The notes below the pieces were generated by a model. The model worked only from the letters and a program-made list of their open reading frames with translations. It was not told the DNA's origin and ran no database searches. A stretch of DNA of 64,000 nt from Metridium senile (taxonomy: Eukaryota > Cnidaria > Anthozoa > Actiniaria > Metridiidae): NCBI GenBank assembly GCA_949775045.1, contig OX459104.1, positions 10,215,655 to 10,279,654 of the forward strand, in the 5' to 3' direction. Below, piece after piece: positions 10,135-22,449 of this stretch. Both the position numbers and the translations under genes were made by a program. Position 1 is the first letter of the stretch. Every line of letters begins with the position of its first letter.

Positions 10135-11795
10135 TTAGTTAAAATGATTTTGGCGATTCAATTCAAAACTGAGTACAACTTCATTCAATGTCAATCCTTG
10201 TACGTTGTGTACTGTGCATGCCCAAGCTAATGCAATAGGGAACTGTAAGCGCTGTATTTCTGGTGAAGATGGTTTTCCTGGTCTGACTTTAATTCTTGAT
10301 AAAACTGGTTGAATAGATACAACTCTATTTTGCTGCAAAGTTATTTGAGCATTTTTCAATTGCAACAAGACCTGCTTGAGAGTCATCAAACTTCACAAAC
10401 ATTACAGATGGTTTGTTTGTGTGCTTGTCAAGACCTATCTTAACTATTAAACCCATTTGTCCATTTATTAATCCGTCATTTATATCAATGTTTGTGGTTA
10501 GCATCACTCTTGCATTTTTTTTAATTAAAATTTAAGAATCAAGTCCACCTGTTTCAGATCTCCCTCGTGTTAATACTCTGTCAATGTCTTGCTTAGTTCA
10601 TTTGGTGGGTACTGATCAATAGCATTGATTGTATGTAAAGGTGCAGGAATTTCGTCTAGATGTGTATTATTATATTGTTGAACAGGAGCATTTTCTGCCC
10701 ATATATGTAATGCATTTGATGGATAGTTAGGTTTTTTGGACTAATATATCTTGATTGGATACATTTTATATCACTTTCAGTTTGTGTAGCAGTTCTAAGT
10801 CTATTAGTCTATTAAGTAGTTCTGTGAATGGCTGGTCATCTTTTTGTCTCATAATTTCAGTCAATTCTATCAATTTGAAAACTGTCCATGGATCCTGAAG
10901 GTTGTAGATGTCATTTTTATAGTCATCAAAACTGGTCTCCTACGAATAGGTGGTAATTGATACAAATCACCAACTACAATGATACTTAGCTTAGTCCTGC
11001 AAATAACTGATTGTTTGGCGTAGAGAATATTTCTTTTAGTCTTTGATGAATATGTAGTAGTGTAGTATTAGACACCATTGAAATTTCATCAATAATTATT
11101 AATTTTAATTCAGCAAGTGTCATTTTTATTTGGGTTCTCTTTTGGTCAGACATTGGTGGTACAGTGTCACCAGATTCTTTAGGAATTGCTAATGCAGTAT
11201 GTATTGTAGTACCATTAATATTAATTGCAGCTACACCTGTTGGGGCCATTAATAGAACTGTAGGTAATTCAGGGTTTGTAGAAGAGTGTCTAAAGCTCTT
11301 TGTTGTAGTGTGATATATTGCTCTAATAAGATGTGATTTTCCTGCACCAGCGCCTCCAGTTATAAACAAATAGATTGGCTCCACTTGAACTGGTTTTAAA
11401 CTATTCAAACGGAATTTACACATGTATGTTTGATCACTTCCAAGTAGTTCATTTTCTTCTCTCCAAGGATAATAAAGCATGAGTAAGTGATGGAAGTACT
11501 TTTCAGGCTCTTTTGCTTTGTTTGGAGTGTGGTACCTTATGACAGCCTTAACCTTTCTACATTTCATGACTTCATTGCCATTCAGTAGTCGTATCTTTTT
11601 GGGGAATAATAATCCATCACTATTTTCAGTATTAGCTACATTTAATTGTTCAGTGATATCTTCACTAAGAACTTCTGGCTGAACATCTGCTGTTTCAGAG
11701 AAATCACTTTTGTAATCCTTATAATAGTAAGCAGCAAATTGAGCTAGACACATGTTATTTACTGATAATGATAATGATGATAATATATAGCGCAC
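10135..11795 (-). pseudogene. PIF1-like helicase of Helitron type
   Basis: The 269-codon frame 10986-11795 contains VIRYHTPNKAKEPEKYFHHL and YPWREENELL, a stretch seen just before the helicase domain in Helitron Rep-helicase proteins, then Walker A GGAGAGKSH, a TGVAA motif and Walker B LIIIDEISMV. Further down in other frames come VVGDLYQLPPI, LTEIMRQKDDQP, MLTTNIDINDGLINGQMG (10325-10507) and ALAWACTVHNVQGLTL (10135-10389), the remaining superfamily-1 helicase motifs in the right order. Several frameshifts break it. The HUH Rep domain is not seen upstream, so this is the helicase end of a decayed Helitron. Confidence 0.8.
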
Positions 11796-12108
11796 TTTCT
11801 ATGTGTATATATTCAAATGCGCTTTACACATTGTAGTTAGCTGTTAGTAGTTAGTATATATTAGTGTAAGTGTAGGCCTTTCACTGAGGATGGTCGTGAC
11901 CTGCGTACGTCCTCAGTCGTTCTTTTACGTCCCCCCGATTAATGGTTAGTGTGTGAGTGGCGAGACGGGACTTCCGATTTAACGTCCTTATCCGAGAGGA
12001 CGCGAAGACTAACAATTATAAACTGAAATAAATACAAAGTTATAACATTCTCCTCAATTATTTAAAGTGCACCTGACGCCCTTCATGATATTTTGCAAAT
12101 CTGTTTGA
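11796..12108. other. Spacer with a possible repeat
   Basis: Holds a hairpin-prone block at 11883-11920 (CTGAGGA ... TCCTCAG around TGGTC/GACC). The following GC-richer text to about 12010 differs in composition from its surroundings and may be a dispersed repeat, but there is no second copy in the window. Confidence 0.3.
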
Positions 12109-12109
12109 C

Positions 12110-12476
12110 ATGAGGTGTATAATAAGTGTACTTAATTTTTCTTGATGTCGACATCTCCTTTCTGAGATATAAGCATTTGAAATCTGAAAATGCAAATGAA
12201 GTGACGTCTACCCAGGCCTCATTAAATATACAAAAGTTCTCTGGAAATAATTATAGCAATTTTTTAAAGCTCAATATCTGTATTACTAATATTTACACTA
12301 CCATTAACATTTTTACTTCTTTACAAAAACAAGCTTGCTGTCAGCTTTGAAACAAAACTTTGACAAATTCCTGGGATGACGTCACCTCATTTGCATTTTC
12401 AGATTTCAAATGTTCATATCTCAGAAAGGAGGGGTCGACATCAAAAAATATTAAGTACACTTATTATACACCTCAT
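12110..12476. mobile_element. MITE with about 100-bp terminal inverted repeats
   Basis: Left ATGAGGTGTATAATAAGTGT continues for about 95 bp and is mirrored from 12476 with few mismatches, including GATGTCGAC and a TTTCTGAGATAT block. The centre (about 165 bp) has no coding potential. Target duplication is not resolved because the flanks extend the palindrome (AC/GT). Confidence 0.7.
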
Positions 12477-12821
12477 GTACAACAGATCAAGGGCGCTAGG
12501 ACACTAATAATATGTAAATTTATGCTAGTTATTTGTTAATTTATCCTAGTTTAGATAAATATAGGTCTACTTAACTGATTATGCTGATTTAGCCGCCTAA
12601 AAGCCCTTTATTTCCGCAGCTTTCTTGTAGCTTGCTTTCAACGTTCGAACGATCGTTATACAGGTTTCAAATATACAAACGCTTTGCGCGAGTACCGCTG
12701 TACTAGCTGAACGCCGTTACACGAAAAGATATGACTCACATATAAGAGAGAGGGGCAGGAAACAAGCGGCGGCTCCTTTGACCACTCGTCTTCCACGCTA
12801 ATTGGATTACGTTGACAACAG

Positions 12822-13402
12822 CTAGGGACACTGATGAAAGACTGCTCTTCGTCGATCTAGCTTTCGTAACGCTGAAGGTGGCCTCGTCAACTCGGGCTTT
12901 TGAAAAACGACCTCTGACTCTAGGTGAACAGCTCTGCTAGACAGACATGTAAAAAGGACACCATAACGTTTAAACTCTTTTCTTCCTTCTTTAATCGTGC
13001 ATGGCCCGAAGTAATCTACGGCACAGTGTGTGAATGATGGTGCTGGCGTAACTCTGTCCTCGGGTAGGTCTGCCATCTTTTGTGTTCCTAGGGTGGCTCG
13101 AAGTCTTCTACACACGACGCACTTTGAGACGAACCATCTCACCGCGGAGTTTCCGTTGATAACCCAGTAATGGTTACGTAATTCGTTCAGCGTAATTCCT
13201 CTTCCACTATGGGCTGTCTTCTCGTGTGCATCACGGATGATCAAGCTTGTAATATGAACTTTCTTGGGCAATATGATTGGATGCTTTAAGTCCTCTGATA
13301 ATTCTTGAGACTTGCACAGTCGGCCACCAACGCGCATTAGACCGTCAGCGTCTAGGAATGGGTCGAGGCGAAATAATGCACTTGACTTCTTAACCTCTTT
13401 CT
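12822..13402 (-). pseudogene. BEL/Pao integrase fragment
   Basis: Minus-strand reading enters with LFRLDPFLDADGLMRVGGRL, a typical BEL/Pao lead-in to the integrase. It continues with an H2C2 zinc-binding module (DAHEKTAHSGRG ... CVVCRRLR) and the start of the integrase core (THCAVDYFGP, GVLFTCLSSRAVHLE, containing the first catalytic Asp). The frame fails after about 170 residues, before the second and third catalytic residues. No long terminal repeats are visible nearby. It is an internal relic of an LTR retrotransposon. Confidence 0.8.
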
Positions 13403-14538
13403 TCTTCTTTTTCGCTGTAAGTCCGGAAGAAAGTTAGCTAGTGCCGAGCAGAATTCTATGATGCTCTCCAGAACTGGGAAATTAGTAATTCTTCTAGTCA
13501 AATAGCTACTTTTTTCTTTGCGTTTAAAACCCACACTTCTAAACCGTTTAAAAGCTGTTTCGAACTTCCCGCCGTCGCCATTTTCTACACCTGTGTTTAT
13601 GGCTTGTTGCACACACGCACATATTAATGAGACACGTGACTTTTGTTAACTTGTAAACTTCTTTTTACATGGACAACGTTAATGGGATCGACTGTATATT
13701 TAAACAAATGAAAAAGTATAGTGACTATTTTACGGGTACGTTTACCCACTAGTCTCAGCTCATATTTCTGCTGATATACAATATTGCACAGACCCTTAAC
13801 TGTAGGTTAGTTAACAGATGCTTTTTAAAACCATATTCGAAAACAAGTCAATTTAAATTAAACAATTCTTTGACGTGAAGCATTTGATGACAGTAAGATA
13901 ATCGTGTGTTTCATGGCTTAGCACCTGTTTATCTATATGTGAATTATTAGAGTCATATATGTATTCCACCGAGCACCTTAAAATGTCACAAATAATTTTC
14001 ATATCAAGATCTTGAATTCAAAGCCTTACAACTTAGAAATGGTTCATCCATTACAGGCAAAATTAAACTGTCCTATCAAAAACTTGATTAAAATTGATTT
14101 TCAAAATATGGTTCGTACTTGTACGGCTAATTTAATGATGATATTGATGCTAGTGAAGATATATATGATGATAGTGGTGGTGATAATGATGGTTTATTAT
14201 GATGATGATGATGACATGCAGATAATGATGATGATAATTAACAATTAGACCCGCAGCCCGAATTGTCTACGACTAGGAATTTGATTTTCAAAATTACGGT
14301 TGGTTGGTCAGTTGCATGGTTGGCGGGCTGGTTGGTTAATTGATGGGTTTGTTGGTTGGAGAGTTGTTTAATTAGATGGTTGGTTGTTTGCTTGCTTGGG
14401 TTTTTGGCTGGATGTTATATGAGCTTGATCGTATTAAACTATCCTGGCACGTTTAATCAAACAGTCTTGCTTGCTTTATAATGAAGTACCGTATATTTAT
14501 TAGCAACTCGTGTAATACATGACAACACTTTGTTTTAA
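13403..14538. other. Intergenic stretch
   Basis: Contains a Lys/Arg-rich minus ORF (13352-13612) with no recognisable motif, AT-rich sequence, a short (GAT)n tract at 14130-14240 and an imperfect (GGTT)n tract at 14277-14420. Nothing gene-like was identified. Confidence 0.4.
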
Positions 14539-14539
14539 C

Positions 14540-17500
14540 TTAACAATTTGGTAATAGTCCTTTACTTTCTGATTGAGTATACATGATACCTCTTCCTATT
14601 TTCTTGATGGTTTTAAGAAAAGCATGGTAAAGTTTGCTTTTACAGTCATTCTTCTTCATTTCAAAGCATTCGAAGATGCTCTCATCGACCGAGTTAGCTA
14701 AGCACTTCTTATTCTTCATGTCTGTAATCATGGTCTTTGCGATGTAGTCTGCACACTCATTATTGACTTTGATATCGCATTGTTCCACCGTATCTGAATC
14801 TAAAGGAGACAGTAATGGGATTTCAGATTTAGCATATAACACTCCAGTTTCATGCTATCTCTCACAGCTGTACTGTTTGACAAATAAAGCATTAGCACAG
14901 GCAACGACTCATTTTGTTGTAAACATTTTCACTAACTCTACGATCTTCACCGCTCAACAATAAAAGAAACATGTAATTTTACTCTGAATCGAGGTTTGTA
15001 GCCTGTGGATATGTGCTTTTTATCGAGCAATACAGCGGTGAGAGATAACATGAACCTGAAGTAATATAATCAGGGGGTATCCAGAAATTTGTCAGGGGTA
15101 TCCAAATTGCAATTGAAGGTCTATTTTGGTGTTAGGGGGTGTCTAAATATCTTTAATAAAATAGGGGTAATTGCAGCTCTAGGGGTGCCTCTAGGGTAGA
15201 CCCCCTAGATACACCCCTGATAATTATGGTTATACCTCCTGCTCCTGATGGTAATAATGATTATGATAAAGTTAATGATCATGATAAGGATGATTATGTA
15301 ATCATTACATTGATGACGATGATAACGATGATAATGACAATGATGATGAAAATGATTATCATTATAATAATAATAATTTTGATGATGATGATCATGATAA
15401 TGATAGTACTACCATGTAACCAGAACTTACCAAGATCTGGTAAATTCAAGTCAACTCCATCAATGTCTTTTAGGTTGTCTAGGATGAAAAATAAAATAAT
15501 TCATTGCTCGAAATTTGAGATCGATTCGCGCACTCATCGTAAATGATAATCTTCTACTTCAAATTGAGCGAAAAGTACATGGAGGTTGGACGATTTCAAA
15601 GAAGATGTATGGCAAATTGAGGGGTTTACATATGAAAACTACCAACAGCTCAGGAAGGAATGCAGCTGTTTATTGTGAATCATTTTTGCAGTGAGTACAA
15701 AGATTTATGTGTACTTTCATAGTTTTCATTCGCGCACCGAGTGCAATATGCTTACTTCGTCCACAAAAACTCAAAATATATTATTTGCCATACATTTTCT
15801 TATAAGAAGTGGCAGCCATTTTGTTTATTTTTGCGTGCTACAACGCATGCTCGTCGCCATCTTGACCCAAATTTCTAGCAATGTGGAAATTAATTACTTA
15901 TATTAACTTCAAATTTGTAGCTACTTCACTCTGGAACTGCTTACTCATTACTATTAGAGACATCTCAAATTTATCAATTTTTAAATCAAAACAGAAAACG
16001 TACTTATTTAGATTAGTATAGGAAATCGTACGACCTTGAGTACAATTCGTAATTAATAGGTACAAGTGATGTTTTGAAAGTTTTCTTTAAATTGGACGAG
16101 CCTTTTAGGTGCATGAGTCCAAATGGATAAATTTCTAAACATTACGAGTATCTATTTATTACAAATTGTACAAGAAAATCGTGCCATTTTTTATTCATAA
16201 TATATACTAAAAAAGTAATTGGTACTCTGCAGAGTACAATTTACGATTTAATTGTACTCCTCCCGTCCAATCAGAATCGAGTAATTTTTTCAACTCAATT
16301 TTGTACAATGTATTATAGAGGCCCTGTTGACCCTGTTAGGGTTTTAGGATTATGGATTATTAGGGGGTTTTAGAGCAGGGATATGGATTATTGACCCAAA
16401 CGTTTAAGGATTATGGATTATTTTTGCAGCATTTAGGACCAATTGAGGATTAAGGATTACTTATTTACAATTTAGGATTACCAATTATTTATAACTTCAA
16501 TCAGGATTATGGATTATTCAGACCCCCCTAACAGGGCCTCATTATAAGCTTTTAATGTAGTTCGGGACCCAGCCGTTGTATGTAAAATTCACATAATCTC
16601 GTTTTTTAGCTTCTATTATTTTCCGATTTGAAAATCATGGGAACGTAATGCATTCACAAAACAAGCACATCAACTCTGCAAAAAATCTCCTGAATTTAGA
16701 CCCGCGTTCACGAGAAATCAAGATTTTTCGTTAAAGTCATGATTTTTTCGCGTTCAAATCCGCGTCGTTTAATTTTAGTGTCGATTTTTGGATCTATAAT
16801 GCGTCACATAAATTAGTGTTTTGGGCAAGAATTACGAATTAAACTTGTCATAATTAGCTTTACATCGATTCTAGAGACACCAGAGAACCAAAACATGTTA
16901 ATGTTTGTTCCGATGATCTTATAGGGAACTAGTTACCAGTCCCGCACGGACAAAAAAACAGGTTCACGAAATAAGAAACTTAAAGGGTTTTCGTGCTATA
17001 ACTCGGGAAAGAGCGCGGTGTCACCTCATTTTTATTTTATAGTTGGATTTGCCTTATCAGAACTTTTCATTCGGTGATATAAAAATGATATGGTTTTCGA
17101 GCGCAAAATGAAGTATTTTTCACATTTTGGGTTCATTTTTGCATCAAAATTCTCAACATGCACGTACTTTTCGCAGTAGTTTTTTGCCAAAATGATTTTC
17201 TTGAGTAAAACATGGCAAATAATATGTTTGTTAGGAAAGTGCCTTTCTTTTGCAAATGCTTGTTAAAAAGTTTGTTATCGGGAAAATAGAATAAATAGCG
17301 TTTTTTATGTTTCAAATTCCGACAATTTTTGTCACAAAAAATGACCAGAATGGGCCCCAGTCTACCGCCCTTATCTCGGAAACGAGTACGGTGACCCATT
17401 ATTTTTATTTTAGTTTTGAACTTTACTTAGTTTCCTCTTTTTACATGAGAAGTTTCAAAAAGATCTAACGAAGTAATCCATGACGCCGAACTACCTTAAA

Positions 17501-18853
17501 TTATAATTTTGTATTTTTGTGTTATTTTCAGCGTAAAACAGACTTGAATAAGAGATTTATAAGCAAATTAATATTACTACAATTATTAATATCAATCATA
17601 AGGCAATAAATGGATAGAAAATAGAAATAACACGAGAACAAATATTATGAAGGAGCAGATTCGTGGAAAGAAGCGGAAAAATCTGAAAATAACAAGAAAT
17701 ATAAGAGGGAGAGATATGATAATACATTATAATAATATGATATAAACATAATCAGAACAGGAACACTGATAACAAGTATGAGAACAAGAACGAGAAACGA
17801 GAATTACGTAAGGGACTTTGAAGGATTCCTTAAATTCCTTAAACTAAATCGATTTTCATATTTTATCTTAGAAATACAACTTATAGTTTTCCTTACTTTT
17901 GGACAATGCTTTCAGACTTTTTGCAATGCCTTCTTGGTCAAGACAGACGTTGGTTTTCTTATTAACAGTCATATGTTCAGAGATTCCTTCCCGTAACAGG
18001 TCGATGATTTTGCCGGAGCATGTCACGGAGTCATGGCTAAGGCAGCTTCCAAACTCCTGTAAACAAATAGGAATAAATAATAGAGAGTAAATATAAATAC
18101 TTATAAGATTGACTTTTGATACAATATTTAAAAGAAAAACCAACGCGGATAATTCGACGTTTCGATGGCATCCTACCATCATTATCAAGAACTTTACTAG
18201 GAAATTTGCAAATGATGGCAGGATGCCATCGAAACGTCAAATTTAATTAATAATATGTCAAATATTAACTTTTCAACTGGCATTATTTTTTTAGTAGTTG
18301 AAATGTCTCGTACTCAAGCTTTGATCAAGTACAAGATAGGCCAGCATATTCACTTCGTTTGAAAATAAGGAGCACTAGCTGTAGCATTCGTCAAATTTAT
18401 ATTTTGTGGGATTTCACTGTGTTCTTTCATCATGCTGTTAATTTTTGTTAATGGCTTTTCTTTTTTTTCTATTGTTCTTTTTCGTTCCTTTTCTCCTTTT
18501 CTAAATCTCCTTTTTTATTTCATCGTTTCTTATCTTATATTAACTTTTTTCTTTCCGTTTGTTAATGTTATTTAATCGTCATGGACTTCAGTACTCATTG
18601 ACCGAGACAACTAAGAAAGCTTATATGCCTTTATGTTTGGTATTGTAATGGTAAATATATAAAAGATTACCTTGAAAGCAGTGCAGTAAACGGGTCGTAC
18701 ATTTCCATCCACGGCGCCTGCCTTCCAAACATCTATGAAGATGTTACTGCATTTAGCAAGATACACTTTTTCACATTCGTTAAAATTGTAAGACTCAGCC
18801 TTAAGAAAGAGAAATATCGCAGCAAATAAAGCAATCCTGATACAGTAAATCAT
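14540..18853 (-). CDS. Gene A: secreted Cys-rich protein, four exons
   Basis: Exons (minus): 18671-18853, 17897-18056, 15431-15478, 14540-14799. All junctions are GT-AG, phases match (0, 1, 1), and the sum is 651 nt, giving 216 aa and a stop. The protein opens with a signal peptide (MIYCIRIALFAAIFLFLKAE), then three helical-looking Cys-containing modules: one per large exon, with CEKVYLAKC...C, then CLSHDSVTC...C, then CDIKVNNEC...C...C...C. There is no other membrane segment. I do not recognise the family; the module pattern loosely recalls DUF19-like secreted proteins. Intron 2 (2.4 kb) carries a 223-bp TIR element and intron 1 carries an inverted pair of hammerhead-like motifs. A paralogue with the same exon layout is at 31549-33877. 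Confidence 0.75.
15226..15415. repeat. (GAT/AAT)n tract in intron 3 of gene A
   Basis: Imperfect ATGATGATAATGATG repeats. A comparable tract lies at the equivalent place in gene B (32000-32115), so it predates the duplication. Confidence 0.7.
16318..16540. mobile_element. 223-bp TIR element with internal GGATTATGGATTA motifs
   Basis: Ends GAGGCCCTGTT / AACAGGGCCTC flank a body with several copies of AGGATTATGGATTA-like sequence. ATTATA occurs immediately outside both ends (16312-16317 and 16541-16546), a probable 6-bp target duplication. It lies in intron 2 of gene A. Confidence 0.6.
18155..18240. ncRNA. Inverted pair of hammerhead-like motifs (Penelope remnant)
   Basis: Plus strand 18205-18238: GATGGC-AGGAT-GCCATC stem II followed by GAAACGTC. 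Minus strand 18190-18155: GATGG...CCATC stem II followed by GAAACGTC. Stem II, GAAA and an ACGT stem III match hammerhead ribozymes of Penelope-like elements, but the CTGANGA box is degenerate in both (for example TTGATAA), so catalytic activity is unlikely. The two copies face each other. The equivalent intron of gene B lacks them. Confidence 0.5.
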
Positions 18854-19907
18854 TGCTGAGGGAGATGAAGAGCGATAAATAGGTAGGTGAACGAGGTCGA
18901 TACTTTTACCGCAAAGCAAGCTCAGCAGATGTTATCAGGATCGCTATCAAGATAATAATCGCCACCTCAATGACTCCCAAATATATAAATTGAAAATTTT
19001 AATTGGTGATTTAAATTAAAAGGAAATTATATACTTCAAATTTAAATGAAATGGTATTGGTGTTGACTCTAGAATAATATGCTTTACAAATGTTATCTTA
19101 GGTGCAATTTTGAAATCTTTTTAAAAAGTGATTATTATCAGTTGTGTATATAATATAACATAGCGTTCTTTTTCTTACGAAATATTTCTTTCAAATTGAA
19201 GTTGAATCAGGGTTTTTTTCTTTTAATTGAAGCTTTAAAACAATTTAAATTTTGCCCAAATGCGTTGCCATGAGTAACACTGTTTACGTAAACAACCGTT
19301 CACGTATTTGTATGTTTGATGATATAACGTTCTATTTGAAATGCTGTTAATTAAAACATATTGTAAAAAGTAGCTTGAATAAACAGTTTGGGGGTCATTT
19401 TCCTGATTTTTTTTAAGCACAGGAAACTGTAAAGCTTTATCGGCTTACTTTTAATTCATTATTGCCTCATTTTGTCAGTTGTTTGATTTTGTCAAGTTTG
19501 ATTACTTATATTAATTTTAACACATTTTGGGATTATTTCCAACACAGCATGCTTGGCCATATGGCGGCAAGATCTTTTCTCCCATTACTATTAGCGGTAT
19601 TTTTGAACTAAGTTTATTTCGATTTGCCAGCTTATATACAGAACATTAATAACACAGTTATTATCGAAAATATATTTGTATCAACTACGGATAAAGAGCT
19701 AGGAACGTTTTTAAATGAGCTTCCTCTGGGCCATAAGGATGACAATGGACCAACGATAGGCAATTTGTCCGAAAGTTTGGCTCATTAAAATCTTTGATTT
19801 TTATCCGTAAATTATGGAAATTGTTTTTGTTAGTTTTTGTTTCCAATTTTATTACTACGTGCCAAAACCGTATTAGAATTAGTGTTAAAATTCTTAAAGA
19901 TAGTGTT
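18854..19907. other. Upstream of gene A, no gene seen
   Basis: AT-rich sequence 5' of gene A. No ORF with family features; no clear TATA element was identified. Confidence 0.35.
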
Positions 19908-20003
19908 AAAATATAAATGGAAACTAGCGAGTAAACTAGTATAGCCTGCTTCGGTGTTTGATATAACGATAGGTAATATAATGAAATTTGTAACACCGTA
20001 AAA
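19908..20003. repeat. Dispersed repeat, copy 1
   Basis: About 95 bp starting AATGGAAACTAGCGAGTAAA and ending GTAACACCGTAAAAA. It is nearly identical to 61107-61200, same orientation, 41 kb away in a LIN7 intron. Confidence 0.75.
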
Positions 20004-20251
20004 AAATATACGATAACTTTCGGTTGTTTGTTCTCTTGACTTTAAACTACAAGTAGGACTGTGTAGTGTGAGCCTAATACCTTTTGTCTTCTGCTCCCTT
20101 CACCGTAACATACACGCTATGCATTTAGCCCTGGTTGAGTAAGGATTGGTGACTAGCCTCATCGAGTCGAGGCTCGTCAGCCATCGATAATTTGTTTTTC
20201 CCTACTCTCAGTTATTTAATGGTCTTTACTGATGTAAACTTAACGATAAAA

Positions 20252-21242
20252 ATGGAACTTTCCGAACAAGATATACCCGGAGCAGCATTAAATGGACGGC
20301 TTCCAGCTCAGTTAAAAGTAGAAGAGCTTCGTTTTTGGTTAAAGTGTCGTCAAGATAGTTCTAAAGGACTAAAAACTAAAGCTCAATTGATCAAACGGTA
20401 AGTTCGAGACGCAAATCAAATAGCTTCCAATGATCACTCGTGCTTTTTGCTCTTTGAAGCAAAAAGAATTATGTTAAAACGCTTTAGTACAGCAAATTTA
20501 GTAGAGTTATGAAGTATATTATGTTTTTATAGCCAAACAACAACTCAGTTTTTGTGTTACTTCGTTTTGCACCTTCGCACGTTCACGATTCTCTTCGACA
20601 TTATTTTGAGAAACTTTGAATGAAACATATAAAATATAGATCTTAAATCTCCTTTAATATTTCTAAAAGGGTGGAAGAATATATCAGCAATGGTCAAGAC
20701 AAGAATATAGTCGATCCAGATCCAAATAAAGTATACTCTAAAAGGAAACAAAGTCAAGTGCGAGCTGCTGCTGGTGTTTCAAAGCCCGCCACAAGCGTGA
20801 AATATCCGAACGAAGGATGGTTTACAAGCCTAGAAATAATGCCTTCCTTTTCTAAAGCCGAGATGAATCTTCATATTGCAAAAACTGGCAAGCAAATAAA
20901 CCCCTCTCTAAGTCAACATTCTGTCTCATTGCTGGTTTGCGAAAAGCTAAGACTTTCTTAGAAGACGAATATTTAAAGGATATACAAACAGCAAGCGATG
21001 AGAACTTCTACTTCAAATGTCATCACAGTTACAGAAAGAATGATCCCCCTCATAATTTGAAGGTAGCACTGGATTTAGTAAGTGCAGAAGTGATACATGC
21101 AAGCTGCTCATGTGTTACAGGTCAAGTTGTTTTTTGTAACCACACACTTGCCCTCATGATGCAGATTTGCAAGTTTACTCTCTATGACAGTAAACATACC
21201 AAATACTTAAATGGTGAACAGGATATATACAGTCAGATTTGA
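20252..21242 (+). pseudogene. SAP-SWIM zinc-finger protein of a transposon
   Basis: Exon 1 (20252-20397) encodes a SAP-like helix-extended loop-helix, LKVEELRFWLKCRQDSSKGL followed by KTKAQLIKR, ending at a GTAAGT donor. Exon 2 starts at 20670 in phase (VEEYISNGQDKN...). A one-base frameshift near 20930 moves it to the frame that encodes LRKAKTFLEDEYLKDIQ and a SWIM finger, CSCVTGQVVFCNH (CxC...CxH), at about 21105-21150. The frame stops at 21242, soon after SWIM. Such proteins accompany THAP transposases and usually continue into an exonuclease domain. The frameshift makes this copy non-functional as written. Confidence 0.7.
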
Positions 21243-22180
21243 TGTTACACTTCAAGGTTAAAAGAAACAAATAAAAGTAACAGAACAACAATAGAGTTGG
21301 TTTTGCAAAAAAAAACAAGTAAAACCATTATCATTACTGATCAAAAGTGAAATCATTGTTTATAAAAGCAGCTGAGTTTAATCAAATGTATGTGATCATT
21401 ATTAAAATATGGATTTCAAAGCTTGACACATTCAGATAGTTTGTACAAATATTAGTCAGAGTTGTATTAAAAAAAAGTAGAAAACACAAAATTAACCTGA
21501 GTATCAGGCCTTCGGGGAGGGGGCGGGGAGGACAAAATAGACTAGATTGCCAACAGTACATCTATGAAATGCAAATAACTAAATTGCACAAAACAAGCTT
21601 GGAGTTCAACAATAGAATTTGCATAAAATTGTACTTTTTAGTATAACATAATTTTCATGGATATATCGCTTGCATTCAAATGTCCTCATTGTTAACTATC
21701 CTTTTATCAAATTATGGTAACAAATGTATCAATCTACATCTAACTGCTGTCTGAAACAATTAAACAGTTTGTACTAGTCTCTACTAGTTTTGTTATAATT
21801 CATTACAATAGACCCATTCAGCTTCAATGTTTATTTTCCCATTTCAAACTACATGTTCATTCCCTTTGGAGTTAATCATTTGTTATGTATGAATATCTTA
21901 ATACTTGACATAAAAGAACAACTCTCAGGGGAATGTCATATGGTCTGAAATGTGCAATTTGCATACAGAACTGAATGGGTATTTTTAGTTATCATGTAGA
22001 CAACTCCGGATCCAAAAATAAATATGTACATATTTATATACATAAATACCAAGGCATTATCATCAAAATACATGGCCAAATAATTACAATTTGCCACAGC
22101 TACATGTATTAGGTAGAAATAGATTTTGGCAAGCAACCCGCTGCAGATTAAATCAATTTTGTACATTTCCATGTTTTGAC
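21243..22180. other. Decayed middle of the SAP-SWIM/THAP element
   Basis: No ORF with a recognisable motif; a G-rich patch at about 21520. This is where the nuclease and transposase catalytic domains would be expected. Confidence 0.4.
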
Positions 22181-22183
22181 CTA

Positions 22184-22324
22184 GAGTGATTTTCATATGG
22201 CCGTGAAAGAATAGGCAAACTAATAGTTAGTAGTAAACACTAAACCCATTGTTTTCTTTTGCTCTTTATCAACTACCACAAACTAAATGGTCTATTTTCT
22301 TGCACGGTCATATGAAAATCACTC
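22184..22324. mobile_element. 141-bp MITE nested in the SAP-SWIM/THAP element
   Basis: TIRs GAGTGATTTTCATATGGCCG and complement, flanked by TA at 22182-22183 and 22325-22326. Same length and TIR pattern as the MITE at 2120-2260. Confidence 0.8.
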
Positions 22325-22449
22325 TAGTATATTGACTATAATGCTAATAACATGACTTTCAAAGACAAATTGTTCATTTGTAGCCCTTGTAGTATAATAT
22401 TGTTTGCTCTGCACTTGTGCAAAAGATGCTACATGCATGTGTCACAAAT

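Noticed and set aside
11884..11917. CTGAGGATGGTCGTGACC as a hammerhead
   Set aside because: Has a CTGAGGA-like box and stem but no GAAA follows; it folds better as a plain hairpin.
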